From NCBI RefSeq assembly GCF_003184905.1, contig NZ_QFRU01000004.1:124001-188000 (forward strand): a DNA stretch of 64,000 nucleotides. Direction: 5' to 3'. The DNA comes from Bacillus sp. CGMCC 1.16541 (GTDB lineage: Bacteria > Bacillota > Bacilli > Bacillales > Bacillaceae_H). The notes below the pieces were generated by a model. It saw only the letters and a program-made list of their open reading frames with translations. It made no database searches and had not been told where the DNA came from. Position numbers and translations under genes: made by a program. This document shows, piece after piece, positions 52,985 through 62,708 of this stretch. The first letter of the stretch is position 1, and each line of letters begins with the position of its first letter.

Positions 52985-53018
52985 GAGAAAAACGCCTAAT
53001 CTATTAGGCGTTTTTCTC
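52985..53018. terminator. Strong hairpin, probable terminator of the Wzy operon
   Basis: A 16-bp perfect stem (52985-53000 with 53003-53018) with a 2-base loop and A/T-runs within the arms. It can act in both directions and lies downstream of the Wzy-like gene. Confidence 0.7.
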
Positions 53019-53178
53019 ATTGGGCTACCAACCGAGGTTATTATTTCAAAAGAAGGAAATATTTCTCTCTGCTTCTATTCTATCACCGAAACCTCAATTG
53101 GACAATTGGTTTTTTTGTTTTTCTTTAATTATTTTTAGTCATACTTTACGAGCCTCAGTTACAAAAATATGGGCGTTT

Positions 53179-54510
53179 TTATGTCGAGGCTTTTACCTTT
53201 TGACGCTCTTGCTCAATACTTGTTGAGGCAATTGCATACGCAATCATCAACAAGAAGACGAGGTCTAACAAGCCTGTATGAATTGAAATAACAAAGATTG
53301 TCAGGACAAAGCCATAAGCAAGTGATTGATACGATTTCACACCTGTGCGCTGCATTTGGTTATAGATCATTGATAAAACAGCTCCATATAATGCAAAACC
53401 AAGTGCAATGGCAATATAGCCACCTTCGATAAAGAATTGACCAATGATGGTTGGTGTCGTTGTACGCCCAGGACGTGTCACATACTTGCCTTCATCGACT
53501 GTTCGTTCATTAACAACCTGTGTAATCATCATACGAGGTGACGTCTGTTCACCTGGTAACACCGTTGAGAAAATGCCTGTGTGCAAACGGCCATACATGT
53601 AGCCACTCTCTTCTGTATGCTCTATGATTTTACTTACAACGATACGTCCTGTTACCATTTCACCCGTCATTGCTCGTACCCACTTCGGCGTACTATTTAT
53701 TTTACGGATGAGCTCTAAATCTTTTGATACCTCTTCTTGTTCACGAGGCTGTTCTACTTTCGGGCCTTCACGACTGTTAAACTTTTGTGTTGTATCTTCA
53801 GTTACAATACGGAACAAACCAAATAGAGAAAATGATACCCCGATAATAACCATAAACAAAATAAGCCAAGATGTTTTAATTCGTTTCACAATGTAGTGGA
53901 AAACAATTAAAGATGTAAAGAACATAACCGCAATCGGTGTACGATATCCCATTAAAATGAATGCAACGAATACGAATGCAAGTAAAATCAAGTAAAATAA
54001 TTTACGTTTTGATGTTAGTTCTTTTTCTTTAATCACGCGGTAACAAATTAAGAAAATAACCGCAAACCATAAAAATGAGCTTAAAAAGTTTAGTTTTGGA
54101 TCTAAGTTACGACGAACTGATTCATCTGTAATGCCAATTTGACCTGTGGCTAACATAATGATGTAACTAACAAGCCCGATAATCCCTAATAAATATAAGA
54201 AATAAATCGTTTTTCCTTTTAAGAAGCCAAGTCCAAACGCTGGAAACGTCCAACCTAATCGCTGGATCGCGTATACCGCTAAATAGTAAGCAGCTAATCC
54301 AACTAAAATCGGCCATAAAATATTCTTATGCGCTTCAAAGTACTCAATTCGACCAAAGTCAAAAATACTTAAAAAGAAGTAAATAACTAAAATCGCAGGA
54401 AAGAATATATAAGGCGAAAATACGTCATGCTTGTTAATAGCCTGAATGAGGCGATTATTTTTAAACATATTGTTTTTCAGGGTAAAAAACGACTTACGTT
54501 TAATCCCCAC
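53179..54510 (-). CDS. Wzy-like polysaccharide polymerase
   Basis: A 443-aa polytopic membrane protein with about ten hydrophobic helices and one large outside loop (about 240-330, with SREGPKVEQPREQEEVSKD and GRLHTGIFS). This layout fits O-antigen/oligosaccharide repeat-unit polymerases, although the sequence family is variable and no catalytic residue is certain. The start is a GTG (54510) directly after the TAA of the flippase gene, with GGGAGG across the junction, so the two are translationally coupled. It likely polymerises the repeat moved by that flippase. Confidence 0.8.
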   Translation of the reverse strand: MGIKRKSFFTLKNNMFKNNRLIQAINKHDVFSPYIFFPAILVIYFFLSIFDFGRIEYFEAHKNILWPILVGLAAYYLAVYAIQRLGWTFPAFGLGFLKGKTIYFLYLLGIIGLVSYIIMLATGQIGITDESVRRNLDPKLNFLSSFLWFAVIFLICYRVIKEKELTSKRKLFYLILLAFVFVAFILMGYRTPIAVMFFTSLIVFHYIVKRIKTSWLILFMVIIGVSFSLFGLFRIVTEDTTQKFNSREGPKVEQPREQEEVSKDLELIRKINSTPKWVRAMTGEMVTGRIVVSKIIEHTEESGYMYGRLHTGIFSTVLPGEQTSPRMMITQVVNERTVDEGKYVTRPGRTTTPTIIGQFFIEGGYIAIALGFALYGAVLSMIYNQMQRTGVKSYQSLAYGFVLTIFVISIHTGLLDLVFLLMIAYAIASTSIEQERQKVKAST

Positions 54511-56049
54511 TTACCTCCCTTCACGCGCTTGGCGTCTAAATTCTTTAAGGTTGATTAACTCTCGCACGGATTGTGATTTCATGAACCATAAAAGGATAAA
54601 GTAAACGAGTGCACCGATTACTCCCATAATAGCTACATAAAGATACACATGAAGCTGTTGAAGTGGCAATTCCATTTTTGCAACCCAGAGTACTCCTAGC
54701 ATTCCCGCTGTTGCAATCGTCATTTTCATATATTCTGAACCGACATAACGCAAACTGAAGCCCTCAATCATCCGATATAGGGTTGTGAATGTGATTGCAG
54801 AATAAATAAAGCCAACAAGTGAAAAGGAAAGAGCTAGACCTGATGCTCCCATTGTTTTGGATAGAATCGCATTTAAGATGACATTACAAATGATCGAAAT
54901 AATACCGACCTTAAGCATATAATGTCCTTTTTCAAGTGTATAAAACCCTTTTGCAATAACAGCTTGAATACTATAGAAGACCACAGAACCTGTGTACAAA
55001 ACAGCATATTTCGCTGTTTCAGAGGCTGCATCTGCTCCAAATGCTCCTCGCTGGTATACAATCTGAACGACTTCTTGCATTAAAAAGATCATTCCTGCAA
55101 CCGTTGGCGCTAGCAATAAGAACATAAAGGAAAGTCCCTTTTCAATTCCTCGCTTAAATAAACCCATGTTATTTTCCGTCTTCGCACGAGCAATGATTGG
55201 AAAGATAATCGTAGCAATGGTCACTCCAAATACCGCTTGTGGAATGTTCACTAGACGAAACGCATAGTTTAAATTTGCTAAAGCCGTTTTATCCTCTAAT
55301 TGAGCAGAGAATAGCGTGTTAACAAACAAGTTAACTTGCCCAACTGCAATCGTCAGTCCAACCGGTAAGAAGATTAAATAGAATGCATAGACTTCTTTTC
55401 GATCGATTGATTGCTTCCAATCGAGAAAATTCTTTGGTTTTACGTACACTAACTTGATTAAGAACGATAAGACCGTTCCAATCAAATAACCAAGTGGTAC
55501 GGAATAAATGCCTAATGACGTATGAAGCAACATTGCACCACCGATCGTACAAAGAACGACAATCGTTTGAGAAAAGGTTGAAAATGAGAACTTCTTCTGA
55601 GAGTCAAAGTACCCTTCGTAGACAGCATTAATGCCGACTAAAAAGACAGAGCCGAAGTAGATGATGGATGTCCAAATCGCCACTTGGATGACTTCTTCTT
55701 CCCCTGCCCATTTCGGGTAAATCAGAGGCATTAAAAAAGGTGATAAAGCGATGCCAATAATCGATACAGCTAACGAAATCCAAAACGTTCCTTTTAAAAT
55801 GTTCGTTAAGTGCGAAAAACCTTTTCCCTTTGCTTCAAATTTATAGTAGCTAGGTAAAAAAGCTTCTTTCATTCCCGTTAACATAAATAAAATAAACGCA
55901 TTTGGAATCGTCATGGCAGCAAAATAAGCACTGGCCATAGCCGTTGAACCGAAGTAGTTTGCAATGACTACTTCACGTATCATACTCGAAAATTTCAGAA
56001 CAAAAGTGGAAACAAAAAATAAAAGAGTTGCAAACCTTAATTTTGACAT
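54511..56049 (-). CDS. Second MurJ/Wzx-type flippase
   Basis: A 512-aa polytopic protein of the MurJ/MviN branch with about 14 helices. Motifs include SSMIREVVIANYFG, VNIPQAVFGVTIATIIFPIIARA and YQRGAFGADAASETA. It is 11 bp after the WecG/TagA gene and coupled to the Wzy-like gene, which is a Wzx/Wzy-type arrangement, so its cargo is probably a lipid-linked SCWP repeat rather than lipid II (inference). A paralogue lies at 7479. AAGGGG precedes the ATG. Confidence 0.88.
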   Translation of the reverse strand: MSKLRFATLLFFVSTFVLKFSSMIREVVIANYFGSTAMASAYFAAMTIPNAFILFMLTGMKEAFLPSYYKFEAKGKGFSHLTNILKGTFWISLAVSIIGIALSPFLMPLIYPKWAGEEEVIQVAIWTSIIYFGSVFLVGINAVYEGYFDSQKKFSFSTFSQTIVVLCTIGGAMLLHTSLGIYSVPLGYLIGTVLSFLIKLVYVKPKNFLDWKQSIDRKEVYAFYLIFLPVGLTIAVGQVNLFVNTLFSAQLEDKTALANLNYAFRLVNIPQAVFGVTIATIIFPIIARAKTENNMGLFKRGIEKGLSFMFLLLAPTVAGMIFLMQEVVQIVYQRGAFGADAASETAKYAVLYTGSVVFYSIQAVIAKGFYTLEKGHYMLKVGIISIICNVILNAILSKTMGASGLALSFSLVGFIYSAITFTTLYRMIEGFSLRYVGSEYMKMTIATAGMLGVLWVAKMELPLQQLHVYLYVAIMGVIGALVYFILLWFMKSQSVRELINLKEFRRQAREGR

Positions 56050-56060
56050 AGCAACCCCTT

Positions 56061-56768
56061 CTATCCTTTTAATACTTTAATTAGAAATTTTGGTAGCACA
56101 AGCTGTCTCTTCCAACGCCATGGCTCTTTTAATAATCGATACAACCACTCTAATCCGAAACGTTGAAAAATAGCAGGTGCACGGTTTAAACGACCTGAAA
56201 TCACATCAAACGAACCACCTACACCTTGATACACAGAAGGAGAAAGCTTGTCCTTATGTGCGATGATCCAATTTTCTTGTGATGGACTTCCGAGTGCGAC
56301 AAAGATAATATCTGCGTGTGATTCATTAATGCGGGATTGAATGACCTGTTCATCTTTTTCATATCCATTTAATGTGCCAACAATTTGAATACCAGGATAC
56401 ATTTCCTCAAGCTTTGCTTTTGCTTCGTCAGCAATGCCTGGCTTTGCTCCATACAGGAAAACTTTCTTTTGATGAATAGCTGCTTCTTTACAAAGATGAA
56501 GCATCATATCAATTCCTGTTACACGATTACGAATCTTTCCACCTTTTAACATCGAAGCCAAAAGAATACCGATTCCATCTGGAATTTGGTACGTGGCTTG
56601 ATTTAAAAGATAATGTAACTCTTCATCTTCTTGTGCTTTCATTATTTTTTCCGGGTTGATTGCAACAATAAATGACTTTCGCCCATGTTCGATATCCTCT
56701 AACAATTTTCCGGCTAATTGTTCATATGTATCGCTACAAACATCTACCCCTAAGATGTTTTCTTTCAT
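56061..56768 (-). CDS. WecG/TagA/CpsF-family glycosyltransferase
   Basis: A 235-aa GT26 enzyme. It shows VAINPEKIMKAQEDEEL, YQIPDGIGI (catalytic Asp), RVTGIDMMLHLC, FLYGAKPGIADEA and FVALGSPSQENWI, the full signature. Family members move ManNAc or ManNAcA onto undecaprenyl-PP-GlcNAc made by TagO/WecA. The next gene upstream encodes a UDP-ManNAc dehydrogenase, so ManNAcA is a likely donor. ATG 56768 has AGGTGA before it; the codon before is a TTG. It begins a run into the flippase and polymerase genes. Confidence 0.92.
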   Translation of the reverse strand: MKENILGVDVCSDTYEQLAGKLLEDIEHGRKSFIVAINPEKIMKAQEDEELHYLLNQATYQIPDGIGILLASMLKGGKIRNRVTGIDMMLHLCKEAAIHQKKVFLYGAKPGIADEAKAKLEEMYPGIQIVGTLNGYEKDEQVIQSRINESHADIIFVALGSPSQENWIIAHKDKLSPSVYQGVGGSFDVISGRLNRAPAIFQRFGLEWLYRLLKEPWRWKRQLVLPKFLIKVLKG

Positions 56769-56907
56769 CAAATCACCTATTCAAAAGAGTTCTTGAGCAC
56801 TTATCGCTCAAACTACATACAATCTATTTGGGCCGCACTATAACGAAGAAGCGGTATAAAAAGAAGTGGAGAAAGACGGGCAAATTGCCCATCTTTGCTC
56901 CCTTACC

Positions 56908-58191
56908 TTATAAAGATGAGTTTTTGGAATCACCTAATGAAACAACGTCGAATCCAGCTAATTCCCACTTTTGACGATCAATGCAGTTTTTCGTATCAAA
57001 AATAACTGGTGTGCGCATAGATCCTTTGACTGTTTTAGGACTTAATTCTTTAAATTCATTGTGATCTGTTAAAACGAGAATTAAGTCTGCGTGAGAAACC
57101 GCTTCTTCTAAGCTTTGTGTTTGACGCGCTAACTTGTTCTCTTTAATATGTGGATCAAAAGCTGTATAGTCTACGCCAGCTTGTTCTAGGTGATGAATCA
57201 CTTCTGTTGAAGGACTTTCACGCATATCATCAATGTTTCCTTTGAACGCTAACCCTAGTACGGCTACACGACCATGCTGAATCCCTTTTTGCTCAATAAT
57301 GCTCTTTGCTTTTAATGCTGTATATTCTGGCATCGAGTCGTTTGTTTGACGAGACAATGAAATAATCTTCGCTAACTCAGGTTGAAGTTCTACTAAGAAC
57401 CATGGGTCAACCGCAATACAGTGACCACCTACACCAGGGCCTGGTAAATGAATATTTACACGTGGATGATAGTTGGCAAGTTTAATCGCTTCCCAAGCAT
57501 TCACTCCAATTTTTTCACTGATTTTAGCCAACTCATTTGCAAAAGCAATATTCACATCGCGGTACGTGTTTTCAATTACTTTTACCATTTCGGCTGTTGT
57601 CGCATCCGTTACATGAATATTTCCTTTAACAAATGTTTGGTAAAGTTCAACAGTTAGGCGACTTGATTCTTCATTAATTCCACCAACAATACGGTCATTG
57701 TTAATTAACTCTTCAAATACTTTACCTGGAATCACGCGCTCAGGTGAATGCGAAACGAAAATGTCTGTTCCAATCTCAAGGCCTGTTTCTACTAATACAG
57801 GTAGCATCACATCTTCTACTGTACGAGGAGGAACAGTTGATTCTAAAATCACTAAGTTGCCTTTACGAACAAATGGAGCAATCGATTTCGTTGCTTCACG
57901 CACGTAATTTAAATTTGCTGTTTTATCCGCATTAATTGGAGAGGGAACGGCGATGATAAATACGTCCGCTTCTTCCGGTTTCGTTGAAGCAGTAAAGTTT
58001 CCGCTTTCAACCGCTGATATTAAGCGTTCTTGTAATCCATTCTCTTCTATGTGAAGTTGTTTTTTATTAATTAATTCAACTGCTCTTTCATTTACATCTA
58101 CACCATGAACCATTAAGCCATGGTTTGCAAACATCACAGCTGTTGGTAGTCCAATGTAGCCTAAGCCAACTACGCATAACTTCTTTGTCAT
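56908..58191 (-). CDS. wecC: UDP-N-acetyl-D-mannosamine dehydrogenase
   Basis: A 427-aa enzyme of the UDP-sugar dehydrogenase family that oxidises UDP-ManNAc to UDP-ManNAcA with two NAD+. The N-terminal Rossmann fold starts VVGLGYIGLPTAVMFA. LVILESTVPPRT, ANELAKISEKIGVNAWEAIKLA, the GPGVGGHCIAVDPWFL active-site Cys and LGLAFKGNIDDMRESPS identify the WecC branch over UDP-glucose dehydrogenase. It supplies acid sugar for the WecG/TagA enzyme beside it. The epimerase that makes UDP-ManNAc (MnaA) is not in the window. AAGGAG precedes the ATG. Confidence 0.93.
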   Translation of the reverse strand: MTKKLCVVGLGYIGLPTAVMFANHGLMVHGVDVNERAVELINKKQLHIEENGLQERLISAVESGNFTASTKPEEADVFIIAVPSPINADKTANLNYVREATKSIAPFVRKGNLVILESTVPPRTVEDVMLPVLVETGLEIGTDIFVSHSPERVIPGKVFEELINNDRIVGGINEESSRLTVELYQTFVKGNIHVTDATTAEMVKVIENTYRDVNIAFANELAKISEKIGVNAWEAIKLANYHPRVNIHLPGPGVGGHCIAVDPWFLVELQPELAKIISLSRQTNDSMPEYTALKAKSIIEQKGIQHGRVAVLGLAFKGNIDDMRESPSTEVIHHLEQAGVDYTAFDPHIKENKLARQTQSLEEAVSHADLILVLTDHNEFKELSPKTVKGSMRTPVIFDTKNCIDRQKWELAGFDVVSLGDSKNSSL

Positions 58192-58498
58192 TGCAGAAAA
58201 TCTCCTTTGTATGACTTCCTTTGTAATTTTAACCTACATGATATTATATCGAAAAATACAAAATCATGATAGCATTTATCGAAAAACATGAAAAGAATTT
58301 ATCTCTTGCCGCCTCAATGGGCTGTGCATATTTCTATCATGATACATAAAAAACAAACCTTACTTCCTAATAAAAAGACTGAAGAAACTTAAAAACAGGA
58401 GGTAACAATTCCTACCTATTTAAAAAGAAAAGTTGAGTATCCTTATTATTTGTTTAGAGGTTTATTCTTATTATCATTTCACACAACAAAAAAGTCGC
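58192..58498. other. Intergenic region, no gene seen
   Basis: About 307 bp of AT-rich sequence between wecC and the UDP-glucose dehydrogenase gene. It probably carries the wecC promoter; no feature beyond the terminator at 58493 is clear. Confidence 0.5.
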
Positions 58499-58510
58499 TT
58501 ATAAGCGACT
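58488..58510 (-). terminator. Terminator overlapping the ugd stop
   Basis: On the minus strand AGTCGC and GCGACT form a 6-bp stem (TTATAA between), followed by six Ts. The stop codon lies within the hairpin. Confidence 0.75.
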
Positions 58511-59815
58511 TTGTTCGATGGACTCTCGACCGATTGATACGTACGTAATCGGATGTTTCTTCGCTTCTTCTATGGTATAACAATTTCGTCCGTCTAAAAT
58601 GATTGGTGTGTGCATCTTTTCGAGATAAGTCGTTAGTGGCAAGCTCTTTATGTCGTTCCACTCTGTTACGATAAACGCAACATCTGCTTCAGTAATGGCA
58701 TCAACTGGAGATGCGGCATATTGAAGCTTTTCACCAAATAACTTCTCCACATGTGGCATCGCAATTGGATCATACACAGATACGTGTGCGCCATCTTTTA
58801 ATAAGGCATCAATTAACAACAGAGACGCTCCTTCACGGATATCATCTGTGTTCGGCTTAAAAGCAAGACCTAGTACGGCTACGCGTTTTCCTACTAATGA
58901 GCCAAGTCTTTCAATGGCTTTTTGATAAAGCACAACTCGCTGCTTGTCGTTCACTTCAATGACAGACTGAAGCATCGGAGACGTGTAATCCTGTTCACTC
59001 GCTAATTGAAGCAGTGCTTTTGTATCTTTAGGGAAGCAAGAGCCACCATAGCCAATTCCTGCACGTAAAAACTCTTTTCCAATGCGTTTGTCCATGCCAA
59101 TCCCTGATGACACATCATCAATGTTCGCACCTACTCGCTCACAGATGTTGGCCATTTCATTAATAAAGCTAATTTTCGTAGCTAAAAATGCATTCGCTGC
59201 ATATTTAATCATCTCAGCACTGCGAATGCTCGTTTTCACCATTGGTAAACGAAACGGCTCATATAAAGCCGCTACTTTCGATGCTACTTCTTCATTTTCT
59301 GCCCCAATGACAATTCGATCACCATTGAATGTGTCATAGACAGCAGAACCTTCTCGTAAAAATTCTGGATTTGACGCAATGTAAAACTGAACATCATGCT
59401 TATTTTCCTTTGTTAGAATCGCTTTTACATGTTCATTTGTTCCAACGGGTACCGTACTCTTCGTAACGACAATCGTATCTTTTGTTGCATGCGTCGCAAT
59501 GGCTTTGGCTACCGCCTCTACGTATTGTAAATTCGCTGACCCATCTTCTCGCTCAGGTGTTCCTACGGCAATAAAAATGAAATCTTTATCTTTATACGCT
59601 TCGGTTGCTAATGACGTAAAGTGAAGGCGACCTGCTTCAATGTTCTTTTTCATTAGCTCTTCAAGGCCTGGCTCATAAATTGGTGAAACACCATCTCTCA
59701 TGCGTTGCACTTTCTCTTCATCTATGTCATAGCACGTCACATGATAGCCGACCTCAGACAAACAAACACCTGTCACAAGGCCTACATATCCCGTTCCTGC
59801 AATTGAAATTTCCAC
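58499..59815 (-). CDS. ugd: UDP-glucose 6-dehydrogenase
   Basis: A 438-aa enzyme oxidising UDP-glucose to UDP-glucuronate. It starts ISIAGTGYVGLVTGVCLSEV and has KSTVPVGT, NPEFLREGSAV, EMIKYAANAFLATKISFINE, GIGYGGSCFPKDT (active-site Cys) and LGLAFKPNTDDIREGAS. These fit TuaD/Ugd rather than WecC. I use the GTG at 59815, with GGAGG about seven bases upstream; a longer start would add an unlikely leader. Its substrate comes from the galU product encoded just upstream. Confidence 0.93.
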   Translation of the reverse strand: MEISIAGTGYVGLVTGVCLSEVGYHVTCYDIDEEKVQRMRDGVSPIYEPGLEELMKKNIEAGRLHFTSLATEAYKDKDFIFIAVGTPEREDGSANLQYVEAVAKAIATHATKDTIVVTKSTVPVGTNEHVKAILTKENKHDVQFYIASNPEFLREGSAVYDTFNGDRIVIGAENEEVASKVAALYEPFRLPMVKTSIRSAEMIKYAANAFLATKISFINEMANICERVGANIDDVSSGIGMDKRIGKEFLRAGIGYGGSCFPKDTKALLQLASEQDYTSPMLQSVIEVNDKQRVVLYQKAIERLGSLVGKRVAVLGLAFKPNTDDIREGASLLLIDALLKDGAHVSVYDPIAMPHVEKLFGEKLQYAASPVDAITEADVAFIVTEWNDIKSLPLTTYLEKMHTPIILDGRNCYTIEEAKKHPITYVSIGRESIEQSRL

Positions 59816-59908
59816 AAAACTACCTCCACACATCTACAATCTATCTCACTTTTTCAAAACCTACATATGTCCCATAATCGACTTTATAAAATGTGAGTGA
59901 TCCCTTGC

Positions 59909-60784
59909 TTACCCTTGCTTCATAATATCATCAAAATACGCCAATAACTCATCTCGAAGATGCTCTCGTCTTAGTGCAAAATCAACGGTTGCTTTAATAA
60001 AACCAAACTTATCTCCGACATCATAGCGCACTCCTTCAAAATAGTAAGCAAGGACAGATTGAAATTCACTCAACTGTCGAATCGCATCGGTTAACTGTAC
60101 TTCTCCCCCTGTACCTGGAGGTAACTCCTGAAGAATATGAAAAATTTCAGGTGTTAATATATAACGTCCCATAATCGCATAGTTTGAAGGAGCTTGTTCA
60201 AATGAAGGCTTCTCAACAAGTGATTGAACCGTTAAAATCCGATTATGTAACGTTGATTCTTTTGGAGCAACGATTCCATACTTTGAAACATCCTCATCGG
60301 CTACTTCTTGCACACCTACAACCGAGCAGCGATGCTCTTCGTACACATCCATTAATTGACGTAAACACGGCACATCTGATTGTACAATGTCATCGCCTAA
60401 CATCACAGCAAAAGGCTCATTGCCAATAAAACTTCGTGCACAATGAATAGCGTCCCCTAGCCCTTTCGGCTCTTTTTGGCGAATGTAGTGAATGTTCGCT
60501 AAGTTTGAGATCGCTTGAATCTCTTCAAGAGAATCCCATTTTTCTTTTTGCGCTAACGTTTCTTCTAACTCATAAGATTTATCAAAATGATCTTCAATCG
60601 CACGTTTACCTCGACCACTAATGATCATAATATCTTCAATTCCTGATGCAACTGCTTCTTCTACAATATATTGAATGGTTGGTTTATCAACAATCGGTAA
60701 CATCTCTTTTGGCTGCGCTTTTGTCGCAGGTAAAAACCTCGTCCCTAATCCCGCAGCTGGAATAATGGCTTTACGTATTTTCAT
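59909..60784 (-). CDS. galU: UTP-glucose-1-phosphate uridylyltransferase
   Basis: A 291-aa enzyme that makes UDP-glucose from UTP and glucose-1-phosphate. It shows [24 protein letters not shown] (nucleotide-binding start), [40 protein letters not shown] and [10 protein letters not shown], all typical of GalU/GtaB. It lies upstream of ugd on the same strand, forming a UDP-glucuronate supply pair. AGGGGGGAC precedes the ATG. Confidence 0.96.
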   Translation of the reverse strand: MKIRKAIIPAAGLGTRFLPATKAQPKEMLPIVDKPTIQYIVEEAVASGIEDIMIISGRGKRAIEDHFDKSYELEETLAQKEKWDSLEEIQAISNLANIHYIRQKEPKGLGDAIHCARSFIGNEPFAVMLGDDIVQSDVPCLRQLMDVYEEHRCSVVGVQEVADEDVSKYGIVAPKESTLHNRILTVQSLVEKPSFEQAPSNYAIMGRYILTPEIFHILQELPPGTGGEVQLTDAIRQLSEFQSVLAYYFEGVRYDVGDKFGFIKATVDFALRREHLRDELLAYFDDIMKQG

Positions 60785-61196
60785 TCATTGTCCCCCTATC
60801 CTCTATATCGCTTATAGAGCTATCTTATCGTAAGGAAGCGCTTTTTCATGCTAAAGGATCGCTCATCTCGTTCTTTTCATCCTTATCATACCAAAATGGG
60901 TAGGGTAATTCTATTTCTATTCCGTAAATATAACGCGAATCTTCTTTACAAAAGGTGGAAAATATTGAAGTGTTTTAACTCGTATAAATTTGCATAAATC
61001 TTATGTTTCGCCTCTCTTTCGTTTTACAAAGAATGTTTATGCAACTTGCCCATTAGATTTTCTATCTGCATTCCTTTATAATTTTTTGATAGATATTTAA
61101 ACGATGTAACCACTTTACTCAAAAAAAGAGAGGTACATCATCAGCCAAGAAAACACAAACTCTCTCTTAGGCTTAGAACGAAAGGATTAGTCAACG
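60785..61196. other. Divergent intergenic region, no gene seen
   Basis: About 410 bp between divergent galU and the SWIM protein gene. AT-rich; it should hold promoters for both, but I found no strong -35/-10 pair. Confidence 0.5.
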
Positions 61197-62708
61197 ATGA
61201 AGGAGCAATTTTTTCAATTATTTTCATATGACGATGTGACGACTAGAAAAGCGGCATTAACTGGACTTCAGCTATATCGTTCGGGACAAGTAACAGTAAA
61301 AGACGCGTTAGAGCGCACCTTTGTTGAAAATGAACAAGTTCACTTTCATGAACAGTACTTACAAAACTGCACATGTTCTTGTGGCAAGCCTTTTCCTTGT
61401 GAACACATTTTTGCTGCATGCTTTCATCACTATGCGTCACAACATGACATTATGGCATTCATTCGTGCATGGAAGGAGCAAACAAAACCGCTCCTTTCAT
61501 TATCAGCGTTAAAACCTTCATCTCAATCAAAAATATCTAACTCTTTTGCACATTGGAACGAAGAATTTCAACAACAGTACGAGGCTTTTATCGAGCAGCA
61601 TTCAACCGTTGATTTTACCATTTATGAGAAGTTATATCGCCACTATCATCACAAAGTCAAAAAGCAAGCTCCTACTTCTTCACCGTTACGAGAGCTTTAT
61701 ATTATTTACGGTGGCGTGTATCTATTTTTAAAAGTAGGAGAGTTGATTGCGACTCAAGACATCACGTCACAGCGCTTAGATTCATTTGTACGCCCGTATG
61801 TTTATTCATTGTTAGAAGAGGTTGATCTTCATCTTTCTCATCTACACGAGCAAGATTTATCTCCTTATGAGGAAACGCTTCTTCTCTCTAGTATGTCGCA
61901 CGTACGTACATTGTTGCATCCATCAACCGTGTTGCAAAATGAAAAGCTCGAGCTTTATCAAATGCTATGGTCGAACTTGTTTGCAAAACCTGAATGGATT
62001 CAACGTGAACAACAACACACTAAAGGAGATTCATTAGAGCAAACGGTTGCTCAAGCTCATTTATTTTTCTTGCAACAAAAAGATGTCAAAGCCATTACTT
62101 GTATCAAATCTCAACCTCTTGTCACGTTTCTTCATGCCATGAAATGGGCTACTTCTGTTGTGATGAGTGGAGAAAAAAAACGTGCACAGAAATGGATGAC
62201 GTATATCGAGAAACAGATGAGCGCTTATATCCGAAGTATCCCTTCTTACCAAGGCAGCCGAAATATGGTGGCAATGATTTTAACAGTAGCAGAATCGTAC
62301 GACGAACACTCTTATGTGCGAGCATTGCGTCAATTACTTCCGTACAGTTTTATTGAATATAGTCGCTTTTTATATGAACGAGCAGAGTTAAAGCAATGGA
62401 TTGAACTGCAAACCTCTTTTCAATACAACATGATTGAGTACGAAAAAGACGTGTTAGCCGTGATAAAAAGGGAAAACCTTCGATGGCTGTTACCGATTTA
62501 TCACCAATCCATTCACCACCTTATTGAGCAGCGAAATCGAAAGAGCTATGAAGAAGCCGTTCATGTTCTATGTGAATTAAAAGAATTGTATGTATCTCTA
62601 AATGAACAACAAGAGTATGATATTTTTTTAAAAAAACTAACAGCATCAACAAAATCGCTACGGGCGTTTCAACAAGCATTGCAGAAAGGAAAGCTGATTC
62701 ATGTTTGA
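61197..62708 (+). CDS. SWIM zinc-finger protein (YwqB-like)
   Basis: A 503-aa cytosolic protein. The N-terminal part carries a SWIM zinc finger, CTCSCGKPFPCEHIFA (CxCx(n)CxH) at about residues 59-74; the rest is a helical region with no recognised family. SWIM proteins bind DNA or protein and are often encoded next to SNF2-type helicases. Here the helicase gene starts eight bases before this gene's stop (ATG at 62701), so the two are coupled, as ywqB-ywqA in B. subtilis. A role in DNA or chromatin-like remodelling is known only in broad terms. Confidence 0.88.
   Translation: MKEQFFQLFSYDDVTTRKAALTGLQLYRSGQVTVKDALERTFVENEQVHFHEQYLQNCTCSCGKPFPCEHIFAACFHHYASQHDIMAFIRAWKEQTKPLLSLSALKPSSQSKISNSFAHWNEEFQQQYEAFIEQHSTVDFTIYEKLYRHYHHKVKKQAPTSSPLRELYIIYGGVYLFLKVGELIATQDITSQRLDSFVRPYVYSLLEEVDLHLSHLHEQDLSPYEETLLLSSMSHVRTLLHPSTVLQNEKLELYQMLWSNLFAKPEWIQREQQHTKGDSLEQTVAQAHLFFLQQKDVKAITCIKSQPLVTFLHAMKWATSVVMSGEKKRAQKWMTYIEKQMSAYIRSIPSYQGSRNMVAMILTVAESYDEHSYVRALRQLLPYSFIEYSRFLYERAELKQWIELQTSFQYNMIEYEKDVLAVIKRENLRWLLPIYHQSIHHLIEQRNRKSYEEAVHVLCELKELYVSLNEQQEYDIFLKKLTASTKSLRAFQQALQKGKLIHV

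Larger units (their letters stand above)
52756..53178. other. Intergenic region rich in inverted repeats
   Basis: About 420 bp between convergent slaP and the Wzy-like gene. Besides the terminators at 52773 and 52985 it holds two more hairpins: about 52855-52900 (AAAATA-CCCA with TGGGCTATTTT arms) and about 52946-52976 (CAGTTTGACG with CGTCAAACTG). No gene is visible. Confidence 0.6.

Noticed and set aside
52850-53130. Several hairpins as a possible mobile element or ncRNA
   Set aside because: No transposase, target duplication or conserved RNA fold that I can name; convergent terminators are the simpler reading.
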